IMG/VR virus record: IMGVR_UViG_3300024985_000005
Span: 1-31,872 of that record
Source of the DNA: a virus
DNA: 31,872 nucleotides
Direction: 5' to 3' (one strand)
The translations under genes and the position numbers were made by a program. The first letter of the stretch is position 1. Every line of letters starts with the position of its first letter. Under the pieces are notes generated by a model. The model searched no databases, was not told where the DNA came from, and saw only the letters and a program-made list of their open reading frames with translations. Below, one piece after another: positions 30,022 through 31,872 of the stretch.

Positions 30022-31872
30022 CTATTTTTCTACCAGTTGGGTTACTGATAATGGGAAAAATCTGGCTACCTTAACGTGATTTTCATCAAAAACAAAATCA
30101 ATATCAACCCGATAATCAAGAATGCTATAACTTAATTGCGTTTTTGTAATGTCTATAATAATTGTTTTCCCATTATCATTATCATCACCGGTAGGATAAA
30201 AAGCCAAAATAAATAATTTTCCATCAAACGCATAATCATATTTTTTATACATATCGATATTAGACGGACCTGATCCAGAAGAATTACCGATTGTATTGGG
30301 GAGCATTATAAAAGTATCTTGCTGTATAACATTTATTAATATGTTTCTTAAAAAAACAACTGTTTTATTGTTTTTAAATTCAACAGTTAACTTTGATGTT
30401 CCTGCTATATTAATAATATACTTATCTAATTCAACAGAATAATTATTATTAGTAACTGTATTTTCATCAAAATAGATACTTAGATTTTTAGTTTTATCAA
30501 AAAATACTAATTCTCTTGTTGAATAATTTGCTGTTTTATTATGAGAGTATCCAGCACCACTGCTTGCTGTTTCATTTGCACTTGATGTAACAAACAATGA
30601 CATCACTATGTTTGTTAGAACGCTATCTTTATATTCATATAATTTTACAGAATTATTTTCTTTTATAATGTCATTTCTGTTTTCTATTAAATAATCAGAG
30701 CTGGCTGTATAATTTATATACGATTCAGATTTCTTTTGCTCTGCGACTACATAAACAATGTCTTTATCAATATAAAATACTGTCGGGCTATTTGTTTGTG
30801 AAGCAATATAAGTGTTTGTTATCACAGTCGGGTTTAAAAACTCTGTGCCATTATTATAAAAACTGGCTGAAAAATCCCCTGTTCCAGATAACGCCTCCTC
30901 TTTACTTTCAGTTTGATAATCAGCGGCGAATCTGAATACATTAAACACGCTTTTACATGAGTTTTGTAAAAACATTATAGCGACCAATGTGGTTGCATCC
31001 GTTAAAAATGCAGCCTGTACTATGGTGTCATAATTATTAATATTAGTTCCAGCACCGGTAAAAAATATCCGTGAACTGCTTAATGAAAAAGTAAAGTTAC
31101 TTTCTTCATGCAAGTAAGTATTGATTGAATAATGGTTAACTGAATCGAATTCTACTGTTATAAGGGTTTTGTTTTTATAGGCACAGCAAATTATTTTATT
31201 TGCTGTTAAAACAAAATAGTCTCCCTTCCAATAAATAGTATCTTTATACCAACTTATAGCCATCCCGCCTTTGCTTATCCAGTAATCTTCACCAGCAAAA
31301 AAATTGTTTTTTACAATAGGGGTTACAATACCTTTCTTATAAACAATCCTTTCTGATTTATTCCAGCACCAAGGCGGATTATCAATAAGTGTATTTAATC
31401 CACTGCTCAATTTATTAGTATAAGTGATAAATATCGGTGGATCACAGCGACGAGGATTTGATTCAAAGCCCACCACAGTAATTTCTTTTGGCCTGGTATC
31501 CGTGAACTTTTTTAATTTAGCTGATTTGGCTTGCTCTTTATTTTCCAGTTCCTGAAGCCTGATAATTTCGCCTTCTATCCCTGTTACCCTGGTTTCAATG
31601 CCGAATTTTTCATCCTGCAATTTAATCAGCTTTTGCGTTTCATAAACGATTTTTTCCAGAATGTAGCGTAATTCATCTTTTGCCAGCGTGGTTTGTGATA
31701 ATAACGGGATTAATAACGCCTGTTTGTCGCTTTTTTCTTTTTGCACGCTGCGGAGATTGATTTCTGAGTCATTCAGCGTGGCCGTAGCATCAGCAAGAAG
31801 CTGTGACGCGTCCTGTAAATCCTGATTTATCGCGATCAGCTCATTAATGGCTAACGTAATCTGTAATTCTTT
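30022..31872 (-). CDS. Large unrecognised protein, possibly virion-associated (5' end beyond window)
   Basis: The frame is open from the right edge to TAG at 30022-30024, giving at least 616 residues; an internal GTG at 31746 is probably not the start. The visible N-terminal 120 residues are coiled-coil-like (KELQITLAINELIAI, DASQLLADATATLND, IVYETQKLIKLQDEKF). The rest is beta-rich, with many Asn, Thr, Ser and Tyr (HYSINTYLHEE, FTGAGTNINNYDT, IYFDENTVTNNN), suggesting a beta-propeller or fibre-like body. No family recognised. It is on the strand of the late genes and converges with int (15 bp apart), where lambda has its distal tail fibre genes. It is more AT-rich than the other late genes. 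Confidence 0.6.
   Translation of the reverse strand, partial: KELQITLAINELIAINQDLQDASQLLADATATLNDSEINLRSVQKEKSDKQALLIPLLSQTTLAKDELRYILEKIVYETQKLIKLQDEKFGIETRVTGIEGEIIRLQELENKEQAKSAKLKKFTDTRPKEITVVGFESNPRRCDPPIFITYTNKLSSGLNTLIDNPPWCWNKSERIVYKKGIVTPIVKNNFFAGEDYWISKGGMAISWYKDTIYWKGDYFVLTANKIICCAYKNKTLITVEFDSVNHYSINTYLHEESNFTFSLSSSRIFFTGAGTNINNYDTIVQAAFLTDATTLVAIMFLQNSCKSVFNVFRFAADYQTESKEEALSGTGDFSASFYNNGTEFLNPTVITNTYIASQTNSPTVFYIDKDIVYVVAEQKKSESYINYTASSDYLIENRNDIIKENNSVKLYEYKDSVLTNIVMSLFVTSSANETASSGAGYSHNKTANYSTRELVFFDKTKNLSIYFDENTVTNNNYSVELDKYIINIAGTSKLTVEFKNNKTVVFLRNILINVIQQDTFIMLPNTIGNSSGSGPSNIDMYKKYDYAFDGKLFILAFYPTGDDNDNGKTIIIDITKTQLSYSILDYRVDIDFVFDENHVKVARFFPLSVTQLVEK

Overview
This window is most of a temperate, lambda-like (siphovirus-type) phage genome of a proteobacterium, probably a gammaproteobacterium. 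The evidence is a lambdoid head gene order (gpA-type terminase, gpW, lambda-type portal), tail genes resembling gpU, gpZ and gpG/T, a LexA/CI-type repressor, a Q-like antiterminator and a PrtN-like activator. The DNA is moderately AT-rich. The host genus cannot be read from the sequence. No tRNA, rRNA, CRISPR array or insertion sequence was seen.

Layout. (1) 1-14833, minus strand, is the late structural operon, read right to left: terminase small and large subunits, gpW-like connector, portal, a ClpP-protease/major-capsid fusion, a DUF2190-type capsid cement protein, two small membrane proteins, a fibre/appendage block (3361-7132), head-tail joining proteins, gpZ- and gpU-like tail proteins, tail tube, tail assembly chaperone with a -1 frameshift extension, and the first codons of the tape measure protein. 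(2) 14834-15146 is the late control region, with a strong promoter and an intrinsic terminator just downstream, next to the Q-like gene 15147-15683. (3) 15147-20403, minus strand, is the leftward early operon: Cro-like protein, LuxR-type HTH protein, two tiny membrane proteins, dNMP kinase, Toprim/helicase replication protein, Q. (4) 20404-21219 is the immunity region, with operators of the form GATAC-N5-GTATC and the repressor on the plus strand. (5) 21280-23224, plus strand, is an accessory block: a secreted HNH nuclease, a Pro-rich micropeptide with a two-TM protein, and a terminator-flanked cassette for an anchored coiled-coil protein. (6) 23278-28842, plus strand, is the second early operon. 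It starts at a promoter carrying the same operator and encodes SSB, a PrtN-like protein, a NinX-like protein and many small unknown proteins. (7) 28981-30006 is a tyrosine integrase. (8) 30022-31872, minus strand, is a large unrecognised protein running off the right edge.

How it works together. The repressor and the Cro-like protein should compete for the shared operators and so control both early operons. The leftward operon makes the replication proteins and then Q. Q should let RNA polymerase pass the terminator at 15029-15067, and further hairpins inside the structural operon, to express head and tail genes. A minus-strand gene convergent with int matches the circular map of a lambdoid phage, so the window may come from a circular or circularly permuted phage molecule rather than an integrated prophage.

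The most unusual signal is a set of short tandem duplications inside coding sequence: 38 bp in the repeat fibre gene, 16 bp (exact) in the first gene of the rightward early operon, and 21 bp in a zinc-ribbon gene. The first two break the reading frame, and deleting one copy would restore a longer protein. Two further early genes carry in-frame stops inside recognisable domains.
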